Positions 23,541 to 34,154 of a stretch of DNA of 64,000 nucleotides are shown here, in pieces. The stretch lies in contig MJGA01000002.1 in assembly GCA_001910725.1 (NCBI GenBank), positions 1,178,001 to 1,242,000 of the forward strand, in the 5' to 3' direction. Each line of letters opens with the position of its first letter. Position 1 is the stretch's first letter. The DNA is from Phanerodontia chrysosporium (taxonomy: Eukaryota; Basidiomycota; Agaricomycetes; Polyporales; Phanerochaetaceae). The notes beneath the pieces were generated by a model. That model had not been told where the DNA came from. It searched no databases and worked only from the letters and a program-made list of their open reading frames with translations. A program made the position numbers and the translations under genes.

Positions 23541-25056
23541 CTATTTATCGGCAATAGATTCCTTGGCCTCCTTTTCCCTCCTCAGCCGGTCGACTCGCCG
23601 GATCGCCGTGTCTGCCTGCAGGATGCCGTCCCGTTCTTTGAGCAAGTATGACTGTTTGCGGCTCTCCACGTAGGAGTCCTTTGCGTTGGAAAGATCCCGG
23701 CCATCTGGAGCCGTCGGTTAGGTTGCGAAGATCCACGATACATTGCAACATACCTCTCGCATTGAACCCTTGTTGAACAGTGCGGCAGCCAACACCAAAT
23801 CACAGTGAGCCAGACTCTCCGGATCGTCCTTGCCATCGTTCTGCGCCTTTTGAATCACACCCAAGGCTCTATCTACCCAAGCTTCTGCTTGGTGTCGCCG
23901 TTCGGGAGTCGGTCTACCGAGCAATAGGGTGTCGGCCAGGCTGTTCATGAGGTCGGCACCTGCATCACGTAGGTTAAGTGTGTAAGCATGAACATAGTCA
24001 AAGAACACATACCTCGACACTTGTTCTCTGTCGTGACATTTTTCGAGCCTGGCGGCAGCAGCACATTCAGGGCTGACAGATAGAGCGGCACGGAGTACCT
24101 GTGGAAGTTGATCCTGTTCAGTAGAAGAGCAGCGAATGATGTGTAGAAACACGCACTCTTGTCGCCCAGAGCGGTTGTAGAATGCGCCCAATGCCTGCAA
24201 CGGAGCCACGACGTCCGTCTTCTGCACCCACTTCGGCAGCTCCAACTCCGCCACGACCGTCTCGTTCTCCTTGTCGGCGTCGTGCGTGGGCACGGCGAGC
24301 TGTGTATTCACGTTCTCGTCGCGGAGGATACGGAGGAGCTCCTCAACGGCGTATACGAGCCACTTCTCCTCTTCGGCCGCCGGCTGCTGGTACGTCTCCG
24401 CCATCTCGCCGAGCTTGTGCGCGACGGCGACTGCGCGGAGGCGTTCCTTCCCGGAGAGCCCGCTCGCCGCGCGGAGCTCCTTCAACGAGTCGACGTAGGT
24501 CTCATACGCCGCCTGAGGCTTGTGGTTGTCCTCGAGCACGCCAGCGAGTGCAATGGCGATGCCGGAGAGCTTCAGGTAGGGGTTCGTGCCGAACGCTTCA
24601 AGTGGTAGCGTGTGTGCAGTGTCTAGTGCACTATACACCTCCGTCAATATCCCGAGTATACACAACGCTTGAGACTTACCGGCGCAGAAATCGCTCGCTC
24701 AAGCCTAGGTCCCCCTGGTTCCTAGCTTTGATACCAGCCCGGAGGTCTGACCGGACCTCTTTAGGCCAGATTGTGAACATCGTGTAGAACTCGTATCTAG
24801 CGAAGGCATTCAGCATAGAATTAGCTAGGTAAAGCATTTCAAGTACTCACAGCCCATATGCTGTGGAGGTGGCACCCAGCAGAATGAGCGCAGTGAATAT
24901 AGTGCCCACTCGGGACTTCGTCGGCAGCGACGCGATGGTGCTTGCATGTCTACTGCACTGCGTAGCACCCAGAGCACTGCGTCGTATAGTATGCGCGGTA
25001 TCTCTGCGTACCGCAAGTGTCGTTTGCCGGAGCTGTCGGGCGGAGAGGCGGAACAT
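23541..25056 (-). CDS. MGR3: MGR3-like mitochondrial TPR protein
   Basis: Inner-membrane TPR protein resembling yeast Mgr3, an adaptor that helps the i-AAA protease recognise substrates. Six exons: 24851-25056, 24680-24796, 24157-24630, 24013-24113, 23754-23959, 23541-23678, total 413 residues with every phase consistent. The N-terminus is a presequence (MFRLSARQLRQTTLAVRR), followed by one span (VGTIFTALILLGATSTAYGL). Helical repeats follow, with typical fragments: LSERFLRRALDTA, KLSGIAIALAGVLED, YSVPLYLSALNVL, GADLMNSLADTL, and AEAWVDRALGVIQKAQ. The tail is charged. Yeast assignment is by architecture, so other mitochondrial TPR proteins remain possible. It heads a run of three mitochondrial genes. 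Confidence 0.75.
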
Positions 25057-25420
25057 GGGGAAGGACGGCGGAAGAGAGGAATCTGCGCAAGAGCGCTGTG
25101 AGACAGACGCGTCAAAGCGCGTGCTCCAAATGACGCGCGCTTCAAATGCACGCCCCCGAACACCGCGGACAAGCATTCTGTCTTACAATCTTTGAAGCAG
25201 ATCATGTCGTCTCGTACCTACCTCGTATCTCTGTAACGGACATTCATACTCTTAAGAGAGCTAACACACGACCATAGCCTGCGACACGCCACGAGCTAGA
25301 CGCCCTGAAGGGTGTCAATCCTAACGGGTCCAGGCGAGCGACAATAAGCCCTCGTAGTGGATAGATGTGAAGGCAAACAGAGATCCAATACGCATGACTA
25401 TGAGATTGTATGACGAGGGT

Positions 25421-26673
25421 TTACGCCCGGACGCGCACAGTGGCTGGCTCCAAGTTGTTCCTGTACTCGCCCTCAAGCTCCTCATACACCTGTCCACGGA
25501 TCGTCCAGGGTTTGTCGTACCACATGCGCTTCTGGAAGTTGAGATACTCGACCACGCGCTTTGGCGTACCATCACCAGCGACGCGGTCACCCTTCTTGGT
25601 AAAGACCTCGAGGCTCTGCCATGCCTTTGAATCAACTGCACTGGAAAAAAAAGGTATGTATCTACATACCTGCATGGTGTCAAACCTCACTAAAGCCTGC
25701 ACGGCGAGGCGGCTGCCAAATTTGAGGGGTTGCCGGCTCATGTTCACCTCGGCGGCGCGTATACTGACAACCTTGGTCGGCTGATTCTCACCGTGGAACT
25801 TCCAGACGTAGACCAGGTTGGGGTTTTGGTTACGGAGCCGTTTGTGCAGCTGGTCGTAGTACTCAGCGACGGTTAGCGTCTTCAAAGTTTTCGAGTCCGC
25901 GCTGGGATTGACGATAAGCAGCGGTTCAGAGACTCGGGGTGGTCACGACGTACGCAGCAACAGCTTGGTTGACCTCTTTGTAAGTATCCAACGCAATTTT
26001 CAGGAAAGGCTTGAGCCACGGTGTCGACTGAACTCTTAACAAATTGAATGACCATACGCGCTGGACTTTTACACCGGGGAAGCTTTGCGCTGTTGCAATA
26101 CGGTGCAAGCTATGACACAGAGACTCAGATACCATAATAACATCAAATGAATACAATACATACGATACTGCATTCCTGATGAAGTTCATCTGAGAGGTCC
26201 AGAAGGCGCGGAGGTGGTCTAGAGGGCCGGCACCTCTGCGCTTAGAGTACCAAGCAGGAATATGAACGTCTACGCTATGTCAGCGTTTGGCATAAAGTAC
26301 TACATGGTTGCAACGTACCAAAGGTCTCCAATGGCTGCGCCCATATGTCGAAAGGCATTTGGCCCTCCATGCCATGCAGCCTATCCAGATGCTCGAGCTG
26401 CTCCTGCATCGTAAACTCGCGGTGCTCCTCTTGCTTCTGTTTGCTCTGATTCTGGGACTTGGTCTGCACAACAGGCTTTGTGCTTTTGGGACTGGTCGTA
26501 GTTTGTGCGCTGCTTTGCACATTCTGCGCGACGGTCGAGGCGGCCGAGGTGTTGTGACGGGCGACCGCCGACGTCGAAAATGCCGCGAGCGAGGGGGCCA
26601 ATGGATGCACGAAAAGTGTGCTACGGCATGCTGCAGATCGCTGTGCAAGGGCAGAGCAGCGCGAGGCGAACAT
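25421..26673 (-). CDS. MRPL45: Mitoribosomal protein mL45 / Mba1-like (Tim44-like domain)
   Basis: Large-subunit mitoribosome protein or ribosome receptor of the MRPL45/Mba1 family, which sits at the tunnel exit and anchors the ribosome to the inner membrane. Five exons: 26319-26673, 26164-26269, 25954-26109, 25670-25901, 25421-25615, giving 347 residues. The presequence is MFASRCSALAQRSAACRS, then a Gln/Ser/Lys-rich linker. The Tim44-like fold follows: DVHIPAWYSKRRGAGPLDHL, LDTYKEVNQAVAA, LTVAEYYDQLHKRL, KFGSRLAVQALVRFDTMQ, VVEYLNFQKRMWYD. The last intron (54 bp, no stop) is in frame, so retained transcripts would stay open. Removing it restores RFDTMQSLEV. It is divergent from MIX17 across only 224 bp. 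Confidence 0.88.
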
Positions 26674-26897
26674 TTCGCGACAGAGCAATGAACACGGCCG
26701 CCGCTCGGAGTCGGAGGGGAATCGGACTGAACGCGCCGGAGCAGCGGAAGCCACGTGGCTCTTCCGGGATCTTCGACGCACGTGGCGTGGTTCGGCCTCA
26801 AATTCCTCTGCGCGCGTAGGCTCACGGCACCGGCAACTGCTTATACCTCGACCACCACTCGCTCAACCCCGACACCACCCTATCCGCACCCACCACC
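26674..26897. promoter_or_regulatory. 224-bp bidirectional promoter, mL45 / MIX17
   Basis: The start codons of two nuclear-encoded mitochondrial genes face away from each other with 224 bp between, so both promoters must lie here. The MIX17 side is C/A-rich (CCACC repeats before the ATG). No clear TATA box was seen. Shared control of the pair is inferred from spacing only. Confidence 0.6.
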
Positions 26898-27512
26898 ATG
26901 CCTGTACGTCCCTTTGGCAGCTGCTACATGTCCCTGCACTCACCTCTATCCAACCCTTAGCGTCAGTCTCGTTCCTCTCGCCCTGCGCCCGCTCCCCGCG
27001 CTGCCCCGGCTCCGGCCCAGGCAAGGGGTGCGCACACCGCCGCCGCTCCTCACGGTGCTGCCCCGGTCCACCAGGCGCCGCCAGTCCCTCCTCAGGCCCA
27101 GGCCGCGCCTTCTCGTGAGCCGGGCATGCTCGCCCAGATGGCTGCCACGGCTGGTTCCGTCGCGATCGGCTCGACCATCGGACACGGCCTCTCGAACATG
27201 CTCTTTGGCTCGAGCCACGCGCCTGCAGAGCCTGCCGCTCCTGCTCAGCAGGCGCCGGCTCAGAACTACCAGAACTCGGGTGTCAGCTGCGAAGCTCAGG
27301 CCAAGGGTACGTCTGTTGAGTCACTGGTTCTAGCACGCCTCACTCAAGGAATGTCACAGAGTTCACCAAGTGCCTCGAGAAGGCCGACCTCCCTTCGTGC
27401 ACGTGGTACCTCGAGCAATTGAAGGCTGTACGTAAACATACATCTTGCGCTGGTTCAATCGTCACTGACGCTTTTCGTGCTGTAGTGCCAGGCCGCCGCG
27501 GCTCCCTACTAA
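26898..27512 (+). CDS. MIX17: MIX17/CHCHD2-type twin CX9C mitochondrial protein
   Basis: Intermembrane-space protein of the CHCHD2/CHCHD10/Mix17 family, imported and oxidised by the Mia40 relay. Four exons: 26898-26903, 26961-27306, 27360-27427, 27486-27512, giving 148 residues. Exon 1 codes only Met-Pro. The N-terminus is Arg/Ser/Pro/Ala-rich. The family's hydrophobic glycine segment reads [20 protein letters not shown], then GLSNMLFG. The CHCH domain has both pairs: C-EAQAKEFTK-C and [11 protein letters not shown], each with exactly nine residues between. The second cysteine of the last pair is split off by the final intron. Length and order fit the family well. Confidence 0.94.
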
Positions 27513-27625
27513 ATTTGCTTGGAACACTTCGTTTATTCACTTGAACAATATCCAGCTCATGCTTTGTCACATTAGGTTCTAATATATGCATCTATTGATC
27601 TATACGAATCCGTCGTGAGTAAAAT

Positions 27626-28831
27626 CTAACGCACGTGGCGCGGATGGACCAGGGAACCGAGTCCGGGGTATTGCGTGCACACGCTGTCTAAGAATCGGGT
27701 AGTATCTCCTCGCCCTTCAACAACAAAAGCTTTCAGAGCGTGTGTATCTGCTGCGGCTTGGAATCCTTCCCAGTCTAGGACTGCTGAGTAGTCATCGAAG
27801 TTAACGGCGGTTACGTCCCGCACTCCGCATTCAGAATCCAAGGCCCGCAAGTCCTCCATGCCGTCAGCTCTGACGTGAAGACTAATCTTCTGCAGTTGGG
27901 TCGACAACGCTTGAATGACGAGCTTGTTTATCCAGGGTAGAGACATGTTGCCAGCGACGAACATTTCCCGCAGGGTGAATGTCAAGCGGCAGCTGCGGAC
28001 GGTGGAAAGGTTCGCAAGTGAGAAGCTCGTGTCGTCAAAGACGGCTTCATGAATTTAGATTATGAGCTACCCAAGTAACGGAAAGTTAACACAAGTTCAT
28101 TTACCTTGTAAATTGTTCTCGGCATCAACATCGATGTCAATATGTTTCACGGATCCACCCAGAGTATCCAGAATCTCCGCGACGAGCTTCGCCTCCGCTC
28201 GCCAGGTAACGAGAGCTCGAACCATTTGGATTTGATGCGTCCCCGCGATAATCCGCCGTGGGAAGTCATTTGTTCCATGCATGCCAGCGATGCTCAGGCT
28301 CTTCAGGAGAGGGAGGTCGATGCTGCTTTCGGAATCATGCAGGTGGCAGAACGGCCGGTCGATCTCGAGGTGCTCCAGAGCCGGAGTCGTGAGAAGGCGC
28401 ACAACGTCGTCCGCCCGCTCGGCCTCGCACCAGCGTAGGCGGAGGCTCGAAATTTCCTTGAACGTCGCGTTGTCTATGAGGGCAGAGACTAGGGGCCCGT
28501 CGAGTCGCGCGCTTGTGAGACCAAGGTGGGACAGTCCAGGCAGGAGGTCGAGCAAGGCCAGCAGCTCTTCGGGCTCGTATCGCCGCGCATGAGGGTACGG
28601 GAAACCGTGCAGTTCGAGAGCTCTGACGAAGGGGCAGATGCCCGGGGAGAATGCGAGCAGCGCGAGGAAGGGGGCGAGCCTGCCATTGACGCGAGTCGTC
28701 GCGAAACGGTGGTACCGCACCGCGGAGAGCCAGGCACGACAGACGAGGCCACACGCCGACAGGGTCGCGCAGTCGTCATGGAGAAAGTCGATGATGCAGT
28801 CGCTCAGCTCGTGCGGGAGCTGGGGGACCAT
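27626..28831 (-). CDS. F-box protein
   Basis: Probable substrate receptor for an SCF ubiquitin ligase. Exons 28105-28831 and 27626-28044, giving 381 residues. The start is the ATG at 28831, in MVPQLPHELSDCIIDFL. The first 45 residues fit an F-box (LPHELSDCIIDFLHDD, then LVCRAWLSAVRYHRF). The rest contains irregular Leu-rich segments (LLALLDLLPGLSHLGLTSARL, SSLRLRWCEAERADDVVRLL, LKSLSIAGMHG) that resemble the divergent LRR-like folds of the greatly expanded F-box families of Agaricomycetes. The intron donor is GTAAAT and the acceptor ATGAAG, somewhat weak, but the join NNLQ-AVFDDTSF is natural. The target is unknown. Confidence 0.82.
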
Positions 28832-31800
28832 GGCAGGCACGCCTCGCGGTCAGCTGAGGGCCAGCCCCGGAGTCAGCGGGATCCCGTGAGCAAGGGCATT
28901 CTGCGCGATGCTCACCCCAAAATTGCGAGCCACAGAGACTTGGTGTGTCGCAAAGAGACTGAGACCAGAGGACGCAGTTTGTCTCAAGGCACCTAAACAT
29001 TACGTGTGTCATGCTGTGAGTCGCCCGCGGAGGTAGTCCGCAGTCACTGGAAGACCTACGATACTCGTACCTCGCTGGAGCTAACAATCCGAATAAGATA
29101 AGGGGGCGATAGGTTCTAGATTTCCTCGCCCACCTGGAAAGGAAGCGGCGGGCTAAGGACAGCTGAGACGCGTCAAGTCGGGTCGTGGGTTTTCTAGTGA
29201 CTAGCTTGGCTAGTTATCCCGGTGTAAAGCCGGACAGCGTCGACTAGACTATCTATGCCAAATAGTACCCAGCATTTTGGCTTGCGCCTTCGCGAACAAC
29301 ATAGCTAAGACGCACCGCTCGATGAAGCAGAGTAGCTTCGTTGCTGCGCTGGAGACCATACGACGCGCCTTGATGCGCGCGGTGGTGACTTTAGGGCAAG
29401 CCATAGGCGTTTGCACGGTTGAGAGGGCTTGGGACGACAGCTTGGGACGCCACATACTAAGCGACTTCACCATTGCTGCGACACTGCAGTCTCCTTCCAA
29501 GTTGTCTTCACCAACATCGCTGATGATTTATTACGCCATTGGAACTGCGGGTCGTATCTAACGTAATGCATGAGAGTCTCATTCTCCAGCTATCACGCTC
29601 GGCTGAGCATGTCATGCTACGGCTCGCTCATGTTTCCAGTAAGCAACCGCTCACCACCCACCTTGCTCGCCTTCCTGCATCTAACCTTACGGAGCAGGGA
29701 TTCAGGTGCCCAGACGCTTTGCCATTGTTACCAATTAGTCCTGGTCATCGGCAGTGGGAGCGCAAGAGACGACATTTCGCTGGTCTGGGTGCTCACGGGA
29801 CTTCCATCTGGACGCGCTGGTTGCTGTGCAAGTCCTGGAGAGCCAATTCTTTCTTGCGATGCCGTACGCTGTCCAGAGCAGCGGGACTAACTACTTCAGG
29901 CTTCGGACACGCCGCTCGGCACTGCTAGTATACGTCCGCCGATCGGCCTGTGGGCAAGGAACACCATGCCACTAGGCTTCCGTGGAACACAGTTCGACCC
30001 CGTCACCCTTGCAGTGTCGTGGAATACGGGTAAGATTGGTCATGAGCAAGTCGCATCTGCTCACTCTGCGAGGTGAGCGGATTCTATTGCTATGCACCCC
30101 GTAGTCTCCTTGCGACTGAACGTTATGCAGGAGCCAATGGCAGGATCTTCTCTACTCGAAAGCCAGTAAGAAATGCTCGGGTACAATGTTGTTCCCCTCC
30201 GAGGGTCATAATGAAGAGCGTCTCCCCCTCCGACGGTCGACATCAGGTACTTCCTGGTTCAAGCGGAACACACGAGAGGTTCTTTGGCATTGACACTATT
30301 GCAACGTGACTTGCTCGATCGAGATTGAGTGAGGTACGGTCCGGCGCGGGGCACGGCAGCAGTCGAACACATGGCTACCAAACTCCTGCGAAGCCTCTGC
30401 GCCTGGACTCGGCCAGAGCCTATTACTTGGTGCACGATACCGGCCTTGCGCGACGACCAGGCGGCTTCTCGCACACTCATTCACTTCATGCTCCAAGATG
30501 TGACAACCCACGCCTGTCCTTCTGGCCTTTCTGACAGCTCCGCTATCTCGCAACGAAGCCCGAATTTTTGCAGATGTGTAAAAGTAGTTGTGGTACCACT
30601 GCCCAGATGGGTCTTATGACCTCCTTAGGCCTTCGCATGGAATGCCGGCAACGACATGGATTGCCTATTCCCGGTCTCCATACTCGTAAGTACTGAACAT
30701 TGGGACAGTAAGGGACGTATAGTCATTGATTCAGCAAACCCTTTGCCCAGTGTCAGATTCAGACACGATCAGGCAAGGAAAGCTTAAGCCGGGGCATTTG
30801 CCCCTGCTCGGTGTTATTCGCTGTTACGTGCATCTGGAGCCTGTTACGCGTGGCCATTCATCTAATTCAACCCTAAAGCTAGTATCAATGCCATCGTCGC
30901 CGCCGGCTGGGACCTGCCTTCTAGGAAATATCCTGTCTTTCTGACGGATCAAGGCCCCTGTACGCCCGTTGCGTCACGGATGTCGAATGACACTTGCTTG
31001 CGGTTGCATGGCTCGCGCCGCCGCCCATGCAAAGTTCCCGATGCCCTCACCGACGTGCTCAGTTGCCATGCGATGTTCCCCTAGACTTTCTCCTCTCACC
31101 CGTACCCGCCTTCTCTCCGATACTCCGGTTCCATGAGTAAGCTTTGCTCTGCATTTCTCCCGTGAACGCTGTTCTTTACACTTATTTCGCAGGGTGAGAT
31201 ATCGCACTGTGACGACTTGCCTGCTGGAACACTAGGTCTGAACATACTAGGAGCCTTACGGCTTCAACTCCCCTCTCAGCTCCCGTATCGGCCCTTCGGC
31301 CTCAGCCATGCGTCCTAGCCACATGGAATTCGGTACCGAGTCATGGCTCCCGCGCAATAGCGGAATGACGGTATATGGATCAGACGGTGAGCACATCCAT
31401 TCATTTATGACGGTCCGTACAATCCTCACGAGTATTCCAGAGAAGCAATTATCTCGCACGTGTTTTCTATGACCCCATGTTCTCTTGTGGGCATGTTACG
31501 ATTGCGCCCCAGATGTAGTCGGGCTCGCTCGACCGATCGCAGCGTTTCGAGCGATTCATTCTCGCCATGCTTACGAGACCTTGAGAGAGCACTCTGCCAA
31601 AACATGAGAACTCAGGTTGCCCTGTAACGCTGAATGTGAATGCCTTTCCGCGACTGCATTGGAGAAGGACGTGGAAGAGAAACTTCGGCGTCCCCGAGCA
31701 GCAACAAGCAGAATGCCATAGAAGGGTTCTTGAGATGCTGAGGCGTGCAGGGTTGAGCAATTCAGTTGTCCTGGGTACGTCTTGGGCGGCACGAGAGAGT

Positions 31801-32078
31801 GGGACTGGAGCTGGCAGTGAACGCAGACGTGCACTCTGTAGGTCCATCCACTGAATGAAAATGCCATGGAGATAACGTCAAGTGCAGATCATAAGCCAAT
31901 AAGCTTCGCTCGAGGGATCTCATACAGGATCTTCTGCCATCAGATGCAACCGAGACTGGTGCCTCTCCCGCGAACGACGATTGGCTTATAAGGCGCCGCG
32001 ATCCGCGCGGGACTCTGTCGCATTGTGCTCGATTCGTCCAGCCCGAGGTTGAACTCTCCCAGCTCCGAGCCTCCCTCA
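28832..32078. other. 3.2 kb without a recognised gene
   Basis: Many short frames occur on both strands (29277-29561 plus, 29249-29500 minus, 29539-29928 plus, 30329-30619 plus, 31467-31847 minus), none longer than about 130 codons, and none shows known motifs or joins into a longer protein. Composition is close to the genes around it, so an old decayed gene or noncoding RNA is possible. I looked for long terminal repeats, transposase and reverse transcriptase motifs and saw none. The right end holds the arrestin promoter. Confidence 0.45.
31985..31993 (+). promoter_or_regulatory. TATA-like box of the arrestin-like gene
   Basis: CTTATAAGG lies about 86-94 bp before the arrestin ATG at 32079. 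Position and sequence fit a fungal TATA element; function is inferred. Confidence 0.4.
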
Positions 32079-33802
32079 ATGCTCCCTCGACAACGCCGTC
32101 CGCACCTGCACGTAGACACTGACGATGCGAGGGCAGGCGCACCGTCGGGCCTCACCGTGCCGTTCCCCAAGCACGACAGGTTCAGTCACTTCCACACCTC
32201 CGTGGTTCGGTATGGTCTGATTTCGCATTGCCGCCAAGTCTGCGAGCTTATCCTGCTACTTCTACAGGTCGTACCAGCTGGAAATACAGATACACAGTCC
32301 TACGGTCCGTTCCAGTCACAAAAACACGTATGAGCCGTCCAAGACACTGCCTGTCTTTGGTGACCACGACAGGGTCGAGGGAGCTGTCCTGCTAGACCCT
32401 GAGCTGTCGTCGACTCCGGGAAAGTTGACGATCACGGTGAGTCAGATCATGTTGGTCAGCGTGTCCGGTACTGAGCTCTCCTCGCCGCTAGTTCGAGGGC
32501 GCCTTCATATACCTCTCACCGGGTAGTATGAAGCCTTCGGAGCGGATGTCGGACGCAAGGAGCTCAGACAAGTTCAGACATCTCTTCTTTTCCTCATCTG
32601 TCACGTTCAGCACGGGTGAGAGCGGGAGTCCTCGTTCCGCTTCTTCGCTCCGAGATGCATTCACGAATTCCGTACGTTCGCGGAGGACGGAGAGCCCCCC
32701 ACACGGGTCCGCCCACCCCCACTTTCCATTCGCTTTCGACATCCCAAGGCCGGGTCGTCCAGGGGAGGAGCTGCCTCCGACCTGCTGCAATGTTTCTCTC
32801 GGCATCGTTGGGATCCGCGGTCGAAGTGCCGTGGAAAGAGCGGAGGTGGAGTACAGAGTCGTTGCGACCTGGGAGGATCATGATGCCAAACAGACTACGC
32901 GGTACGTCAAAAGAATCAGTGAGTCGTCCGTAATACTGATGTCAATGATAGACTAGAAGCTCCGGTTCTGTACCAGCCGGACACAGACTTCCAGTCTTTG
33001 GACGGTCTCTATCTCGAGCCCGACTCTTGGCTTGAGATCCCTCTCCGTACGGATAGACCCATCCCGTATAAATGCGCCGTGAGCTTCTATCTCTTATCAC
33101 ACCGGAGATTTCGGCTCATTTGATTGCAGATCACCCTTCCCGATCCTCCGACATTGCCCAGGTCGGGTTATGTTCCATTCTTTGTTGTGTTCACTACGAG
33201 GCCTCGTTCCTCTACTCTTGCGCGAGAGATTGCAGCTGATGCAACCATCGCCGTTTCTCTCCTTCGCCAAGTCACAGTCCTGTCAGGACCTTCCCCTCTC
33301 TATAGTCCGACGATCGCTCCAAGCAACGCATCGAGCGAGGACTCGGATGCGAAGACGGCCGCCCCGAAAAGATCGCTTCTTCGGCGTCGTATTGTCAAAA
33401 GCTCTCCAACGACTCCGACGAATTTGATTAGGTCTCCTCAAAAGCCAGCCCCGCAGGATAAGCCTTTGCCTCCGATACCTCATGGCGTATCGGACATGCG
33501 CTCCCTCCATACGGACGTTTGCATCGGCTTCCCGAAGCGCCCCCGTAACCGGGTGGCCGCTCACCAGCGCCATCCGTCTCTGGAGGAAAACGCGGCGCTA
33601 CCTGACGGACTCTACAAGGGGAAACTCAGGCTTGACAAAACTATGCTCCCCTCTATCGAGTGGGCTGGATTGACCGTTAAGGTAAATCAGCTTGCACTTA
33701 TCTGTGCGTCATCGCTAACTAGTACAACAGTACTTTGTCGAAGTGTCTGTTGTCTTTGGACAGGACGAGATGCGTGCTCGTGTACCCATTCGTATTTTCT
33801 AG
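32079..33802 (+). CDS. Ar­restin-like protein
   Basis: Arrestin-fold adaptor, by family expected to recruit ubiquitin ligases to plasma-membrane cargo. Six exons: 32079-32209, 32268-32436, 32492-32901, 32952-33078, 33130-33681, 33731-33802, giving 486 residues with all phases consistent. The N-domain strands read RSYQLEIQIHSPTVRSS, DRVEGAVLLDPEL, GKLTITFEGAFIYLSPG, then FFSSSVTFSTGESG, PFAFDIPRPGRPGEELPPT and VEYRVVATWED. The later part has SGYVPFFVVFTTRPRS, a basic linker (KRSLLRRRIVKSS), and a final strand KYFVEVSVVFGQDEMRAR. No PPxY was noted. The ATG chosen is the first in a frame that stays open upstream to 32025 without another ATG. Specific cargo unknown. Confidence 0.78.
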
Positions 33803-34154
33803 TCCCTCGTTTTGCGGCCCCTGCTACACTGTTCGTTCGTTCAGCCTACGTCGCCTAACTTATCTATTTAACATCAGATGGACTTGGTATTTGCCGCGCT
33901 TAGATACCGTGTGTATACCCAACGCTGCGTGCACTTTGTAGGATAGTTTGTTGTACATACCCAGGGACAGTCAAGAGGAATAATGTATGTACTGTATCTG
34001 CGCACTCGCGGTCGAGAGTACCAGGGGTCCCGTTTCGTCATCAATTCCCCCAGAACTGCAGGCGCGTGCGCGATGCACGCGTCGTCTCTCCTGCTTCGCC
34101 CTCTCTCGCCGGTGTTTCCCTTTCCGTTCTCTGCTTTACCCGGTGTCAGCAAAT

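Noticed and set aside
25630..25670. Reading straight through the last mL45 intron as coding
   Set aside because: The stretch includes a TTTTTTTCCAG acceptor-like run and a GTATGT donor, and removing the 54 bp restores the conserved RFDTMQSLEV junction.
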